Assembly (NCBI GenBank): GCA_965276675.1
Contig: OZ255624.1
Span: 1,488,001-1,552,000, forward strand
Length of the DNA: 64,000 nt
Reading direction: 5' to 3'
Source of the DNA: G965276675 sp965276675
GTDB taxonomy: Bacteria; Acidobacteriota; Terriglobia; Terriglobales; Acidobacteriaceae
The first letter of the stretch is position 1, and each line of letters begins with the position of its first letter. This document shows, piece after piece, positions 24,901 to 33,214 of this stretch. A program made the translations under genes and the position numbers. Below the pieces are notes generated by a model. It did not search any database. It was not told the origin of the DNA and saw only the letters and a list, made by a program, of their open reading frames with translations.

Positions 24901-26139
24901 CTAAGCGTCTACCGTCCACGGTCGATCATCCTGACCGTCATGCTGCAAGCACCGTTCCAAGCTGGATAGCTCATCCCGAGCTTTACTTTTCTCTTTGTCC
25001 GTCGAAGTCTCACAATTCAGAACGTCTCTGTACTTCTGGCACTGTCGCTCAAGCCAACACGCCATGTCTGCTTCTTGTCGTACGCGCTCCCGCTGGCGTT
25101 CGAGCTCACGTTGTCTCTCTGCTGCCCATTCCGCCCTGAGACGATCAATCCCGACTCCTTGAAAACACTGCGGCACAGAAGCAATCAGTAGACCAAGCGG
25201 ATTGTTGATAGAACGGTTCCGGATGATGCCAGGCGCCTTGAGGGCAATCACCGATGCGATCTCCTCAACGGTTGCGGTCGCGCAGGCATCGCGACAAGAT
25301 GACAGGATCTTGTAAGCTGCGCTTTCATCCGCGACGACATACTTCGCCAGAGTATCGACGATTGGATCGAGGTTATCGCCTGTCGTCGTCGTTTTCCTGT
25401 TCTTAATTCCTAAAATACTTCCTAAAGGGGTGGACGTTATGTCCACCGTATCCGGGGACGTTATGTCCACCGTCCCGGTGGATGTTTTGTCTACGGTAGT
25501 CGTTATGTCCACGGTGGACGTTTTGTCGATAGCGGGTTGATCTGCTGCAACGTCGGCTTTTCTGGAGATGTCCTCCGGAGCCGTTACGAAGCGCACACCT
25601 TTGTCCTTTGTGACGAAGATCATGCCAGCCGCACGCCGTCTTTCCAGAATCGCTTTGTACGAAAACACGCGGTAGGTCTTGCCGGTTCTCGTAGCGCTGT
25701 TCTCTTCAGCGAGCAACTCGACCGCAAGCTTCTCAACGAGCTTCCTGAGGTTCCGCTGAGCGCCCTTGTCGCTGAGGTTCGCGGCGGTGGCCATGCGATC
25801 CCAGCCCATGGTCACGCGCTTCGTTTCTGTGGTTTCTATGTGGCCGGCCTGCCAAAGCGCTAAGTACAGTTGGTTTTCTCCGTTGGAGTGTCCGTCCTGA
25901 GCTCTATAGCAACGGTGAACGCGATAAGGACGAGACTTTTTTGCAAGCTTGGCCGACCGATTTTCGACTGGAGGAAGATCATCGGCAGCCGACTGTGGCC
26001 TTCGCTCCTGAGAGCGATGCTGTTCTATGTCGATGACTGAGCCCTGCGGTCGCAAAAATGAAAAGGCACCGCGTGTATTGGGGGCGTCAGCAAGTTCTTC
26101 CCAGTCTAGGATGTCCGCGTGCTTAGGCTGTCTTTTCAT
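24901..26139 (-). CDS. Rep-like winged-helix protein with internal iteron-like repeats
   Basis: 412 residues. Residues about 85-165 ('GENQLYLALWQAG', 'TMGWDRMATAANLSDKGAQRNLRKLVEKLAVELL') look like a winged-helix DNA-binding domain of replication-initiator type. The centre has T-V-D-I-T repeats encoded by five 17-bp units, and the end is a charged coiled helix ('QRELERQRERVRQEAD'). It overlaps the parA end by 17 bp, so it forms a rep/par unit. The start is the ATG at 26139. An initiator role is inferred from the domain, from parA and from the repeats; no Rep family is certain. Confidence 0.5.
   Translation of the reverse strand: MKRQPKHADILDWEELADAPNTRGAFSFLRPQGSVIDIEQHRSQERRPQSAADDLPPVENRSAKLAKKSRPYRVHRCYRAQDGHSNGENQLYLALWQAGHIETTETKRVTMGWDRMATAANLSDKGAQRNLRKLVEKLAVELLAEENSATRTGKTYRVFSYKAILERRRAAGMIFVTKDKGVRFVTAPEDISRKADVAADQPAIDKTSTVDITTTVDKTSTGTVDITSPDTVDITSTPLGSILGIKNRKTTTTGDNLDPIVDTLAKYVVADESAAYKILSSCRDACATATVEEIASVIALKAPGIIRNRSINNPLGLLIASVPQCFQGVGIDRLRAEWAAERQRELERQRERVRQEADMACWLERQCQKYRDVLNCETSTDKEKSKARDELSSLERCLQHDGQDDRPWTVDA
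25430..25530. repeat. Five 17-bp palindromic repeats inside the rep-like gene
   Basis: Units start at 25430, 25454, 25478, 25496 and 25514, that is, 24, 24, 18 and 18 bp apart. The consensus is GTGGACGTTATGTCCAC, itself an inverted repeat (GTGGAC, 5-bp centre, GTCCAC). The first unit is exact and the others differ at one to four positions. The spacing keeps the reading frame, so the array encodes T-V-D-I/K-T repeats. Iterons inside an initiator gene are known from phage lambda O; the parallel here is inference. Confidence 0.7.
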
Positions 26140-26920
26140 CGATGCGGATGACCTCGGTGGGGGCAAACTGCATCAGGAGCCTGTCTGCAAGTGTTTCGTA
26201 GTCTTCGAGTGCTTTGGAACGAGGATCGTAATCGGCAAGGAACTGTCGGCTTCGGGCAGCTTTGACGACGGATTGATCGGTCCGAATGCCCCCATAGATG
26301 GGGACTCCTCGCTTCTCTGATATAGCCGTGAGCGTGTTGAGGACTGTGTCAGTAATGGCGAGCCTGCGATCAAGCTTCACTGGGAGCATTCCGGACACTC
26401 GAATATTCAGTCCCCCGGCAAGCATCCCATTGAGCATCTCCCCCGCTTGCAGGCTTGCTGTAGCGCCCTGAACACTCAAAATATCCATGTCTACAGGAAT
26501 GAGCACCTGCTGGGTGTAGACCATGGCGCACGTCTGAAAGAGGCTAATCGAAGGTGCTACATCGATGAGGACTACGTCGTAATTCTTTTCGTACTCGCCG
26601 AGCAGATGCTTGAAGATGAATTCTCGAAACGGAAGGCTCATCGTCGTTGTTTCGGCCTCGGTTGTATACCTGTTTCCACAGATGATGTCCAGACCTGGCC
26701 GCACGGTCATAAGGGATTCGCGGAGAGCAAAGCGACGGATAAGCAGATCGTGGAGGAAGGCAGTTGGCTTCAGCGCTAACACTGCACCGATGGAACCTTG
26801 AGGATCGGCGTCAACGAGGAGAACCCGGAGCCCACGATCATTGAAAGTACGAGCAAGCGTAAGTGCGGTGGTAGTTTTTGCGACGCCGCCACGCTGGTTA
26901 GAGATGGTGAGCCGAATCAT
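26123..26920 (-). CDS. parA: ParA-family partition ATPase
   Basis: 265 residues. 'TISNQRGGVAKTTTALTLARTF' is the deviant Walker A. 'VLLVDADPQGSIGAVLAL' and 'YDVVLIDVAPSISLFQTCAMVYTQQVLIPVDMDILSVQGA' are the further ParA signatures. Such proteins move plasmid or element DNA with a ParB partner; no ParB gene is visible here. It is preceded (ATGA overlap) by a small helix-turn-helix gene and followed by the Rep-like gene with a 17-bp overlap. The trio forms one minus-strand operon. Its presence suggests that the element spends time as a replicating or stably inherited circle. Confidence 0.92.
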   Translation of the reverse strand: MIRLTISNQRGGVAKTTTALTLARTFNDRGLRVLLVDADPQGSIGAVLALKPTAFLHDLLIRRFALRESLMTVRPGLDIICGNRYTTEAETTTMSLPFREFIFKHLLGEYEKNYDVVLIDVAPSISLFQTCAMVYTQQVLIPVDMDILSVQGATASLQAGEMLNGMLAGGLNIRVSGMLPVKLDRRLAITDTVLNTLTAISEKRGVPIYGGIRTDQSVVKAARSRQFLADYDPRSKALEDYETLADRLLMQFAPTEVIRIDEKTA

Positions 26921-27138
26921 CGCGACACCCCGCTTGAAAGGAGGAATGCGATCTCAGTTGTACGGAAATACACTCGTCTTCCGAGTCGCAATCGCGACGC
27001 GTTAATTTGTTCAACCCACTCATTCGTAGACCGCAGACTAATACGCAGGCCTTCAGGCGATCTGTCTAGGATTTTTGCTAACTGCGAGATGGTCAGTAAC
27101 GGACCGTATTGGCTGATTAGTGTTTCTTCGATACTCAT
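26917..27138 (-). CDS. Small helix-turn-helix protein (excisionase/AlpA-like)
   Basis: 73 residues. The helix-turn-helix region 'LLTISQLAKILDRSPEGLRISLRSTNEWVEQINASRLRLGRRVYFRTTEIAFLL' has the MerR-like 'R-L-G-R-R-V-Y-F-R-T-x-E-I' wing of excisionase-type proteins. The ATG at 27138 has AGGAGG 5 bp upstream, and its stop overlaps the parA start. It may be the recombination directionality factor for integrase 2, or the repressor of the rep/par operon; the sequence does not decide between these. Confidence 0.65.
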   Translation of the reverse strand: MSIEETLISQYGPLLTISQLAKILDRSPEGLRISLRSTNEWVEQINASRLRLGRRVYFRTTEIAFLLSSGVSR

Positions 27139-27223
27139 TGGACCTCCTAACGATTACGGTGGAATCAGTTCGTTAGGGCCAATCTATGAAGGACGGGGTC
27201 ACAAAGCCAGAGATAAACTATTT

Positions 27224-28180
27224 TTAGTTTTTCTCCCCACTCTTCGCCTTGCGCTTGGTCTTCCTCAACGGAGTCAAGGGTCCTCTACGTGAGCTGATTG
27301 CTGCTTCCGCAAGGTGCAGGAAAGTCCAGCTCAGTTCGTTCGTGAGTTCGTCAGCATGGCCAAATGTCGTATCATGCAACTGTTTTGGATCGATCCCGAG
27401 GGCTTCAGCCTTGTCAGCTTCAAGAAGTTGATCTCGTAGAGCGTGGTTTGGCTCCTCGTCAAGCCACTGGCATAGATCAATGTAAGGGAGCACTTTTGAG
27501 CGTATCCAAGCTTTTGTCGCTGGTGATTTGGTTTGGTTCTTCTGTGGCAAGTACATTTTCATTTGTGCTGACAGCTTATCTACGATCTCCTCGACCTGTT
27601 TCTTAATCAGTGTGCGCGGAAAGCGCAGATCCACTCTGAGAAAGGCTTCGGCTAATCCGATGGACGAACGCCCCAGATGATCAAGAAGCGATTCAGAGAG
27701 TATGGTCGACGGTCGAGCTCCAGGCTCCGATTGCTGGCGCACGCTGTAAGGATCACGATTGTGTGCCTCCTGAGCTTGCTTTACCGATTCCGGTTTGAGC
27801 CCAAGCACTATACGCAATTGATCACCCACCGTCATAGGGCGGACGTGTAAGCCAGCAGAACTCACTGAATGGAAGGTCGAAAAGGCTTCGGGAGAGAGGT
27901 ACATCTCAAGCTGCAGGAAGAGCTCTAACGAGCGGTCGTCGATAATTCCTTTTCCCCTTACGAGATACATCAAATTGCTGTGAACCTCACGGTACATGGG
28001 AGTGTACTGGTGTTCTGGGGGTAATAGAAGAGAACGCATCCGACGGAGATCAATTCTCAACGCAAACTGGCGATACCACAACTCTTGGGAAGCTCCTTCC
28101 AAGCCATCGTATTTGCGTACATCGAACCATGGAGCGTGCTTCTTGATTAGACTTCTGCTGGGCTTATTGCCATGACTCAT
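27224..28180 (-). CDS. Hypothetical protein, DUF6387-like
   Basis: 318 residues. It begins with 'HAPWFDVRKYDGLEGASQELWYRQFALR'. This resembles the 'W-F-D-x-x-x-Y-x-x-L...W-Y-x-Q-L' opening of the DUF6387 proteins that often sit next to integrase genes on mobile elements. That family name is a tentative recall. The rest is mostly helical with no known catalytic motif, and the C-terminus is very basic (RKTKRKAKSGEKN). The start overlaps the integrase 2 stop by 4 bp (ATGA), so the two are translated from one message. A role in integration or element regulation is inferred only from that coupling. Confidence 0.6.
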   Translation of the reverse strand: MSHGNKPSRSLIKKHAPWFDVRKYDGLEGASQELWYRQFALRIDLRRMRSLLLPPEHQYTPMYREVHSNLMYLVRGKGIIDDRSLELFLQLEMYLSPEAFSTFHSVSSAGLHVRPMTVGDQLRIVLGLKPESVKQAQEAHNRDPYSVRQQSEPGARPSTILSESLLDHLGRSSIGLAEAFLRVDLRFPRTLIKKQVEEIVDKLSAQMKMYLPQKNQTKSPATKAWIRSKVLPYIDLCQWLDEEPNHALRDQLLEADKAEALGIDPKQLHDTTFGHADELTNELSWTFLHLAEAAISSRRGPLTPLRKTKRKAKSGEKN

Positions 28181-29274
28181 AGACGTCGTCCCGCCTTCCT
28201 CGCTCTCGATATGTCATCTATGCGAGACACGAGATCTTCAGCTCGCAGATGCGTATAGCGTTTCAACATCTGCATGCTCTTGTGGCCGCTGATCGCCGAA
28301 ACCTCTTGATCGGACAGACCAGCCTCCACGAAACGACTCACAGCTTCATGACGCAGATCATGAAAGCGGAAGTCCATGATTCCTTGTTCCCGCTTGATGT
28401 CCTGCCACATCCTGTCGAACGCATACGGCCCTCGCTTCCCATTACGGCCAGGCTCACCGAAAAAGATCAGATCGGTATCGATAGGGCGGATAGGATGCCC
28501 GAGCGCTTCGCGGAACAGGTTTACCGCCGCTGTACTGAGTGGCACGGTACGTGGACTTGTATTTTTCGTATTCACTAGGCGTACGATCCGGCGGCTGATA
28601 TCTACCTGAGGTCGGCGCAAGGTTACGATCTCCGAAAGCCTCATTCCGGTTTCTAGCGCTATGCGTACGATCCAGCTCATCATCGGGTTTGAGTAACGAT
28701 CAACCGCATCGAGGAGCCGTTTCTCTTCATCGGCTGAGAGCCGACGGTTGCGCCCTGCACCAGGGGCTGGCCGTCTGATGTTCATCACAGGGTTGGATGT
28801 GAGTCCCACGCCCCATTCCTTGATTGCGACAGTAAACAAGTGTCCGAGCAGAGCGAGATCGAGACGCACTGTATTGTTGGTTCTCGGCTGGGGACGACCA
28901 TCGTCACCTTTGCGGTCTTCCCCGGCGAGGCGCGTGTCCCTGAACTTTGCGACGACTTCTGGAGTCAACGCGGCGAGAGAGTATTTGCCAAGGTGTTTGG
29001 TCAGGATTCTGGCACGCTTTAGGTCGGCGACCTGGGAGGTGGGACGCTTCGTCGGCACGATCTCTTCCAGATACCGCTTGAGCGCCGATTCCACCGACAT
29101 GCGGTCGGCGGTTGCGCGCTGGATATACGCGCCTCGCACCATTTCATCTTCGGTGCGGCGCGACCAGTCTTCCGCATCCCTCTTAGTCCGAAAGGTCTTC
29201 ACAGTTGTCGGCCAGCCGGACTTTCGGATGACCGCTTTCCACGTAGCCGAGGGAGTTTTGACGATGGTGGCCAT
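28177..29274 (-). CDS. Tyrosine site-specific recombinase (integrase 2)
   Basis: 365 residues. An N-terminal arm-binding region ('TWKAVIRKSGWPTTVKTFRTKRDAEDWSRRTEDEMVRGAY') is followed by the core-binding domain and a full catalytic set. The set is Arg in 'LETGMRLSEIVTLRR', Lys in 'NTKNTSPRTVPL', H-x-x-R in 'FRFHDLRHEAVSRFVEAGLSDQEVSAI', His in 'SGHKSMQML', and Tyr in 'KRYTHLR'. It starts 154 bp from the intact tRNA-Leu and reads away from it. It is therefore the integrase that put the 8871-29515 element into that tRNA. The intergenic region has several short repeats fit for arm sites. It is not close in sequence to integrase 1. Confidence 0.94.
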   Translation of the reverse strand: MATIVKTPSATWKAVIRKSGWPTTVKTFRTKRDAEDWSRRTEDEMVRGAYIQRATADRMSVESALKRYLEEIVPTKRPTSQVADLKRARILTKHLGKYSLAALTPEVVAKFRDTRLAGEDRKGDDGRPQPRTNNTVRLDLALLGHLFTVAIKEWGVGLTSNPVMNIRRPAPGAGRNRRLSADEEKRLLDAVDRYSNPMMSWIVRIALETGMRLSEIVTLRRPQVDISRRIVRLVNTKNTSPRTVPLSTAAVNLFREALGHPIRPIDTDLIFFGEPGRNGKRGPYAFDRMWQDIKREQGIMDFRFHDLRHEAVSRFVEAGLSDQEVSAISGHKSMQMLKRYTHLRAEDLVSRIDDISRARKAGRRL

Positions 29275-29281
29275 GGGTCTC

Positions 29282-29339
29282 CAGTACAGTGCAGAGCAGC
29301 ATCACTGTACTGAAATTGTACCGAAGACCTTCCGGTACA
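29282..29339. repeat. Candidate integrase arm sites and inverted repeats, right end
   Basis: CAGTACAGTG (29282-29291) and CACTGTACTG (29303-29312) form a perfect 10-bp inverted repeat. TGTACCG (29317-29323) and CGGTACA (29333-29339) form a second pair. The words also occur at 9049-9066 near the left end. They sit between the integrase 2 start and its attachment site, so they may serve both as arm sites and in control of the int promoter. Confidence 0.5.
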
Positions 29340-29427
29340 GTTCAAGATGGGCCAAACGAGACACCAGCCCATTGGGCTGCTTCTCGTCTAAATCGTTTAT
29401 TTTGAATGGATTGAATCCGGTTAATAC

Positions 29428-29484
29428 TTGGTGCCGGGAGGGGGGGTCGAACCCCCACGAGGTTGCCCTCGGCGGATTTTGAGT
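29428..29484. repeat. Right attachment repeat (inside tRNA-Leu)
   Basis: Matches 8871-8927 with a single difference (29461). It covers the CCA end through the T arm and variable arm to the anticodon loop of the tRNA gene. The strand exchange point must lie within this identity block. Beyond 29484 the two copies diverge, and the tRNA 5' half continues only here. Confidence 0.92.
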
Positions 29485-29515
29485 CCGCTGCGTCTGCCAG
29501 TTCCGCCATCCCGGC
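29429..29515 (-). tRNA. tRNA-Leu (anticodon CAA)
   Basis: 87 nt including an encoded CCA. The acceptor stem pairs GCCGGGA with TCCCGGC. The anticodon arm is GCGGA-CTCAAAA-TCCGC, placing CAA at the anticodon positions. A long variable arm (GAGG/CCTC) marks a type II tRNA, as expected for Leu. The T arm is GGGGG-TTCGACC-CCCCC. It reads UUG codons. Its 3' end is the integration site of the element on its left. Confidence 0.96.
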
Positions 29516-29599
29516 TCTGCACTGCAAGTGCAATAGATTTGAATTACTTACGTACAACTCGCTACATCACTATAGCGGCCTCAAAATTATGGTGGCACC

Positions 29600-30470
29600 T
29601 TCGCTCAAATCCTTCTCAGTATCGCATAACCGCTGCACTGCTGCCAGGCGATGCTGAGGTCCAAGGTGGCGTAACGTCAAGTCATCTGGATGGTCTTGTA
29701 ACCCATCAACTCCTGCACCGTCCGGATGTCTACGCCAGCCATGACAAGACGACTCGCAAAGTGTGTCTCAGGCATGCCAAGTGAATCTAGGAATACCCGC
29801 CTTCTTTATGGCAACCTCAAACTACTCGCGAGGTTTTAGTCCGTAACGATTGAGGAATACATGCTCGCTGCCATTGCCCTGTGCATGCGCCCGGAGCAGA
29901 GCTGCGACTGCCGCGTCGTTGAGTTCAACATGCCTTATGCCCCGTGCTTGCTTTGGGGAATCGTGATAAGTCTCCTTTCGAGATCAATGTTCTCCCAGAC
30001 CATGTTGTACTGCTCACCCTGCCACATACCCGTGTTCAAGGCAAGGTCAAGCTCAGGAACATGATGTGGGTATAACTCATTCGCAATCGCCCGCGGCTTT
30101 CGCTCCTCTTCTGGTAAGAGATAACGAATCACTGCATTGTTCTCCCGCCTTGGCATGACGAGCCGCGCCGGGTTCAGAGTAAGCTTGCCATTCTGCACTG
30201 CAACCTAAATGTAAGAGACAGCATGGCACGATAGCGATTTAGTGTTGCCGGCTTCAAAGCAACGTCTCCGTCCTTGACCTTCTTCGTTAGCTGGTTGAGG
30301 CGATGCCAGGAGTTCCCAGTCGTGACGCTACTGAGGTAGCATCCAATCGCAAGCGACGCGGAGATCACTGTCAAGCACTTCGAAGTCTACCAACTTCGCT
30401 CGCCATAGTTCTTGCTCCTCGATCGTCCATGGTGCGGGCTTCTCCATGTGTTCGTAAGCTTGCGAGAGAG
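29600..30470 (-). pseudogene. Decayed tyrosine recombinase related to integrase 1
   Basis: Pieces of one integrase lie in different frames in the right order. 'LKPATLNRYRAMLSLTFR' is near 30200-30260, and 'NGKLTLNPARLVMPRRENNAVIRYL' through 'LDLALNTGMWQGEQYNMVWENIDLERRLITIPQSKHG' lies at 29935-30190. 'RLVMAGVDIRTVQELMGYKTIQM' is at 29690-29755, and a broken 'RYA-x-L' tail lies beyond. The catalytic Arg of 'GMRxGE' is Trp and the His of 'GHK' is Tyr, besides frameshifts and stops. The NPARLV, ENNA and VQEL stretches closely follow integrase 1. It is the remnant of an older element at this tRNA. The outer limits are approximate. Confidence 0.8.
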
Positions 30471-30560
30471 CGCCATTTGAAATCGTGCCCCTACAGTTCT
30501 GTAGCTCTTACTGTGATGGCTTTGCACCTCCCGACCTCGTTCGTTTCACTTGGCTCATAC

Positions 30561-30750
30561 TCAAGCTTGCCCCTTAACCTTCCTCGACACGTATCGATAG
30601 ACAGTTGTGCGATCAACTCCGAATTCACGTGCAAGTGCAGCCTTGGCCTCACCTTTCGCAACACGACGGCGCTTTTCCGGCGAGAGCGTGTGCTTTCTCC
30701 CTCTGTAAACCCCAGCCTTCTTGCGATTTCAATTCCTTTTGCCCGCGCTT
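30561..30750 (-). pseudogene. Serine recombinase (resolvase/invertase) C-terminal remnant
   Basis: On the minus strand the stretch reads 'GVYRGRKHTLSPEKRRRVAKGE', then 'KAALAREFGVDRTTVYRYVSRKV', ending at a TGA at 30561. This is the linker and helix-turn-helix tail of serine resolvases. Just upstream, 'RAKGIEIARR' in another frame fits the segment that should precede it, so a frameshift separates them. The catalytic N-terminal domain is missing. It is left-over mobile DNA next to the decayed integrase. Confidence 0.7.
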
Positions 30751-30843
30751 AAGAGAGCGCATGGACAAGGCAATGAAGGCGTTCTCGGGCTACCATACTT
30801 GTGCGCCGGAGCATGCACATTGCGGCGTCGGGAGAGGGCGGCT

Positions 30844-31497
30844 ATGAAGGGCGATGCTATCAAGAAAATGATGGAGGGCCACGCGCACTTTCGTGCAGAG
30901 ATCTTTCCGGAGTTGAAGTCGCATTTCCGCAGCCTGGCCGAAAGTCAGAAGCCGGATGTGCTGTTTATTGCCTGTGCGGATTCGCGTGTGGTGCCGTCGC
31001 TTATCTTCCAGACTGAGCCGGGTGAACTGTTCATATGCCGGGTAGTGGGGAACGTGGTGCCACCCTACCGTGAGGTGTACGGCGGGACCTCGGCGACGAT
31101 CGAATATGCAGTAAAGGCGCTAAACGTGAAGCATATCGTGATCTGTGGACACTCGGATTGCGGTGCGGTGCGGGCAGTCTTTGAAGATAAGGACCTGCTG
31201 CATCTGCCGATGATGTATGAGTGGCTGCATTACATCGAAGCGGCTCGTCCGGAGATGCACGCCACGCCGGAAGGCGCGGATGAGATGACGCAATTGAAGG
31301 AGTTTATCTGCGCGAACGTACGCAAGCAGTTGGAGAATTTAATGACTCACCCCGAAGTAGAGGAGCGGATGGCCGAGGGTAAATTGCAGGTGCACGGATG
31401 GTTCTACGATATTGCCTCGGGCGCGGTCGAGGTGGTGGACCCGGCGACCGGGAACCACCGGCCCATAGAGGAGAATTTGGAGCCAACGCGTGGTTAA
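30844..31497 (+). CDS. can: Beta-carbonic anhydrase
   Basis: 217 residues from the ATG at 30844, with GGGAGAGGG upstream; the frame is open further left, but that part is remnant DNA. The zinc ligands are Cys in 'FIACADSRVVPS' with its Asp-Arg dyad, and His and Cys in 'IVICGHSDCGAVRAV'. 'ICRVVGNVVPPY' and 'GTSATIEYAVKALNVKHI' complete the family pattern. It interconverts CO2 and bicarbonate in the cytoplasm for pH balance and carboxylation reactions. It is the first intact gene right of the remnant zone and converges on a membrane glycosyltransferase gene. Confidence 0.95.
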   Translation: MKGDAIKKMMEGHAHFRAEIFPELKSHFRSLAESQKPDVLFIACADSRVVPSLIFQTEPGELFICRVVGNVVPPYREVYGGTSATIEYAVKALNVKHIVICGHSDCGAVRAVFEDKDLLHLPMMYEWLHYIEAARPEMHATPEGADEMTQLKEFICANVRKQLENLMTHPEVEERMAEGKLQVHGWFYDIASGAVEVVDPATGNHRPIEENLEPTRG

Positions 31498-31517
31498 GCG
31501 AACTCCGGAGAGTTCGC
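31498..31517. terminator. Hairpin between convergent genes
   Basis: GCGAACTC and GAGTTCGC pair perfectly around a CGGA loop, 1 bp past the carbonic anhydrase stop. The converging glycosyltransferase gene ends at 31531. There is no clear T run on either side, so it may be a weak or bidirectional terminator. Confidence 0.45.
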
Positions 31518-31530
31518 GAATCGTGCCAGA

Positions 31531-33123
31531 TTAAGGACGAGCCGACTTACGGCTAGCATCCCCGTCCGGAATAATTTTCCGCAGGTAAATGCGATAACCA
31601 TAGGGATCGCGTGGCTGGCTCCACCAGCGGACAAGGTGGGGCGGTTCCGCTGGCCACTTGCGTTCGAGTGAGAGCGTGTAGCCGGTAGCTAGCTCCTGGG
31701 CGAAAGCGGGCCAGTGACTGAGCTTAGTGTAGCTGGGAGCGCTGGTGAAACAGTACTGGTCGGAGATGACGAAGACAGCCGGCGGATGCTCCAATATCTG
31801 GTCGAGAAACTGCTTCCGCCAGTGTGCCAGAGTCGGATCCTCGCCCGGCTGCAGCAGATAGCAGTCCCAGAAGAAGCCGGTAGCCTGGACGAGCTGCATG
31901 CGGTTGAGAGTGGTGATGCAGCCGGCACCCGTGTCCATGCACTGTACCTGTCGAGTCAGTGCTGTGCCGCCGCGCGCATTCAGGTCGGTGGTAAGAGCGT
32001 CGACAAACTCGGTCGTGCGCCCGTCATAGTGGCTTAGCTTAGCGAGGCAGATCGGCGCCAGAAAACAGGCGCCGAAAATGAGGCCCACCATGCCCACCAA
32101 GCGCTGCACCCCCGGGTGGCGGAGCGCTGCAGTGAGGTCCATTGCAAGCAGAAGCAGCAGAAATGCCAGGAGTGGGTAGCGGTGGTAGGGGAAGCCCTTC
32201 CCCTGCGCGAGATAGGAGATCAGGCCAAAGGCGATGCCGGCCAGCAGCATTCTGCGCTCGAGCGAGGTCCTGGCCTCGGCAAGGGGCTGAATCCTCGCTC
32301 GCAGGACCAGAGCGGCTATCCAGAGCAGCACCAGTGGCAGCAGGTAAGAAGGAAAGCTGTGTCCGAGCAGGTAACCGAAGGGAAGCCGACCGATGATGGC
32401 GTAGCGCGGCATCAAGTTGCGGGAGATGGCAAGGAAGGCGGCCAGGGCGTGCTCGTGAACGAGGAAAGCCGCAGCCATGCCCAGCGAAGCCACAAAACCC
32501 AATGTTCCCGCGGTCAGATACGGGAGGGGCCGTTCGTGCTGGCGGCGCAGCGCGGTGGCGGCCATAACCAAAAGCACCAGCCAGAGGAGTGCAGCAGTTG
32601 GCTTGATCGTCGTGGCGACCCCGGCGAAGACACCGAAGAGGCTGGTGAGCAGAATGCTCCGCCGGCGAACGGCATAGATGAGGAAGGCGCAGGCCACAAG
32701 GAGGGCGACCGACATAATGAGGTCGCGCTCGGCCGTCTGGTCGATGCCATCGCGTCCATGAATGAGCGCAAAAAATGCTGCTGCAAAGAGGCCAGGAAAC
32801 CAGTCACGAGAGCGGCTAACGCCGATCGCGATCATGGCCGCCGCGATGGTGGTGAGCAGAGTGAAATCGAAGAGACGCCAGCCGAAGGCGCTGGCGCCGT
32901 AAACCCGTATGCCGGCCCGCTCGATCAGATAGGAACCGGGCATGTTCATGTCGACGATGTCGCGATAGAGCACCATGCCGTGATCCATGAGGAAGTTGAC
33001 ATAGTGAAGGAGCGACGCGTCGCCGACCAGCGGCCAGTGGAGAGTCCGGACTACGAACAGGGCGAGACACACCAGGAGTGCGAGGCTAAGCGTGAGCCGG
33101 AAGAGCGAGAGAGCGCGTGTCAT
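31531..33123 (-). CDS. Polytopic membrane protein, GT39/ArnT-like glycosyltransferase type
   Basis: 530 residues from the ATG at 33123; the frame is open to 33159. An N-terminal membrane segment is followed by a loop 'PLVGDASLLHYVNFLMDHGMVLYRDIVDMNMPGSYLIERAG', and then by about nine further hydrophobic helices. A soluble tail holds several cysteines (QVQCMDTGAGCITTL). The 'D-x-x-x...Y-R-D-I-x-D-x-N-M-P-G' loop resembles that of GT-C fold mannosyltransferases, which use polyprenyl-phosphate sugars. Donor and acceptor are unknown. The assignment is structural only. Confidence 0.7.
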   Translation of the reverse strand: MTRALSLFRLTLSLALLVCLALFVVRTLHWPLVGDASLLHYVNFLMDHGMVLYRDIVDMNMPGSYLIERAGIRVYGASAFGWRLFDFTLLTTIAAAMIAIGVSRSRDWFPGLFAAAFFALIHGRDGIDQTAERDLIMSVALLVACAFLIYAVRRRSILLTSLFGVFAGVATTIKPTAALLWLVLLVMAATALRRQHERPLPYLTAGTLGFVASLGMAAAFLVHEHALAAFLAISRNLMPRYAIIGRLPFGYLLGHSFPSYLLPLVLLWIAALVLRARIQPLAEARTSLERRMLLAGIAFGLISYLAQGKGFPYHRYPLLAFLLLLLAMDLTAALRHPGVQRLVGMVGLIFGACFLAPICLAKLSHYDGRTTEFVDALTTDLNARGGTALTRQVQCMDTGAGCITTLNRMQLVQATGFFWDCYLLQPGEDPTLAHWRKQFLDQILEHPPAVFVISDQYCFTSAPSYTKLSHWPAFAQELATGYTLSLERKWPAEPPHLVRWWSQPRDPYGYRIYLRKIIPDGDASRKSARP

Positions 33124-33214
33124 GCTGAAACTAGCGGGCTGGAGAGGAAAACCTGTCACTCGCTGCGCCTGCTCAGGATGACGTCTCGCGTTCGCAAGGA
33201 GTCGTAGCTCCGAA

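Noticed and set aside
25430..25530. The 17-bp repeats as a CRISPR array
   Set aside because: The spacers are 1-7 bp, the units are palindromic and vary, and the array is inside a reading frame; there are no cas genes in the window.
32116..33207. Long open frame on the plus strand opposite the membrane glycosyltransferase gene
   Set aside because: Its sequence is charged low complexity typical of an antisense frame of a G+C-rich gene, while the minus strand codes for a clear membrane protein.
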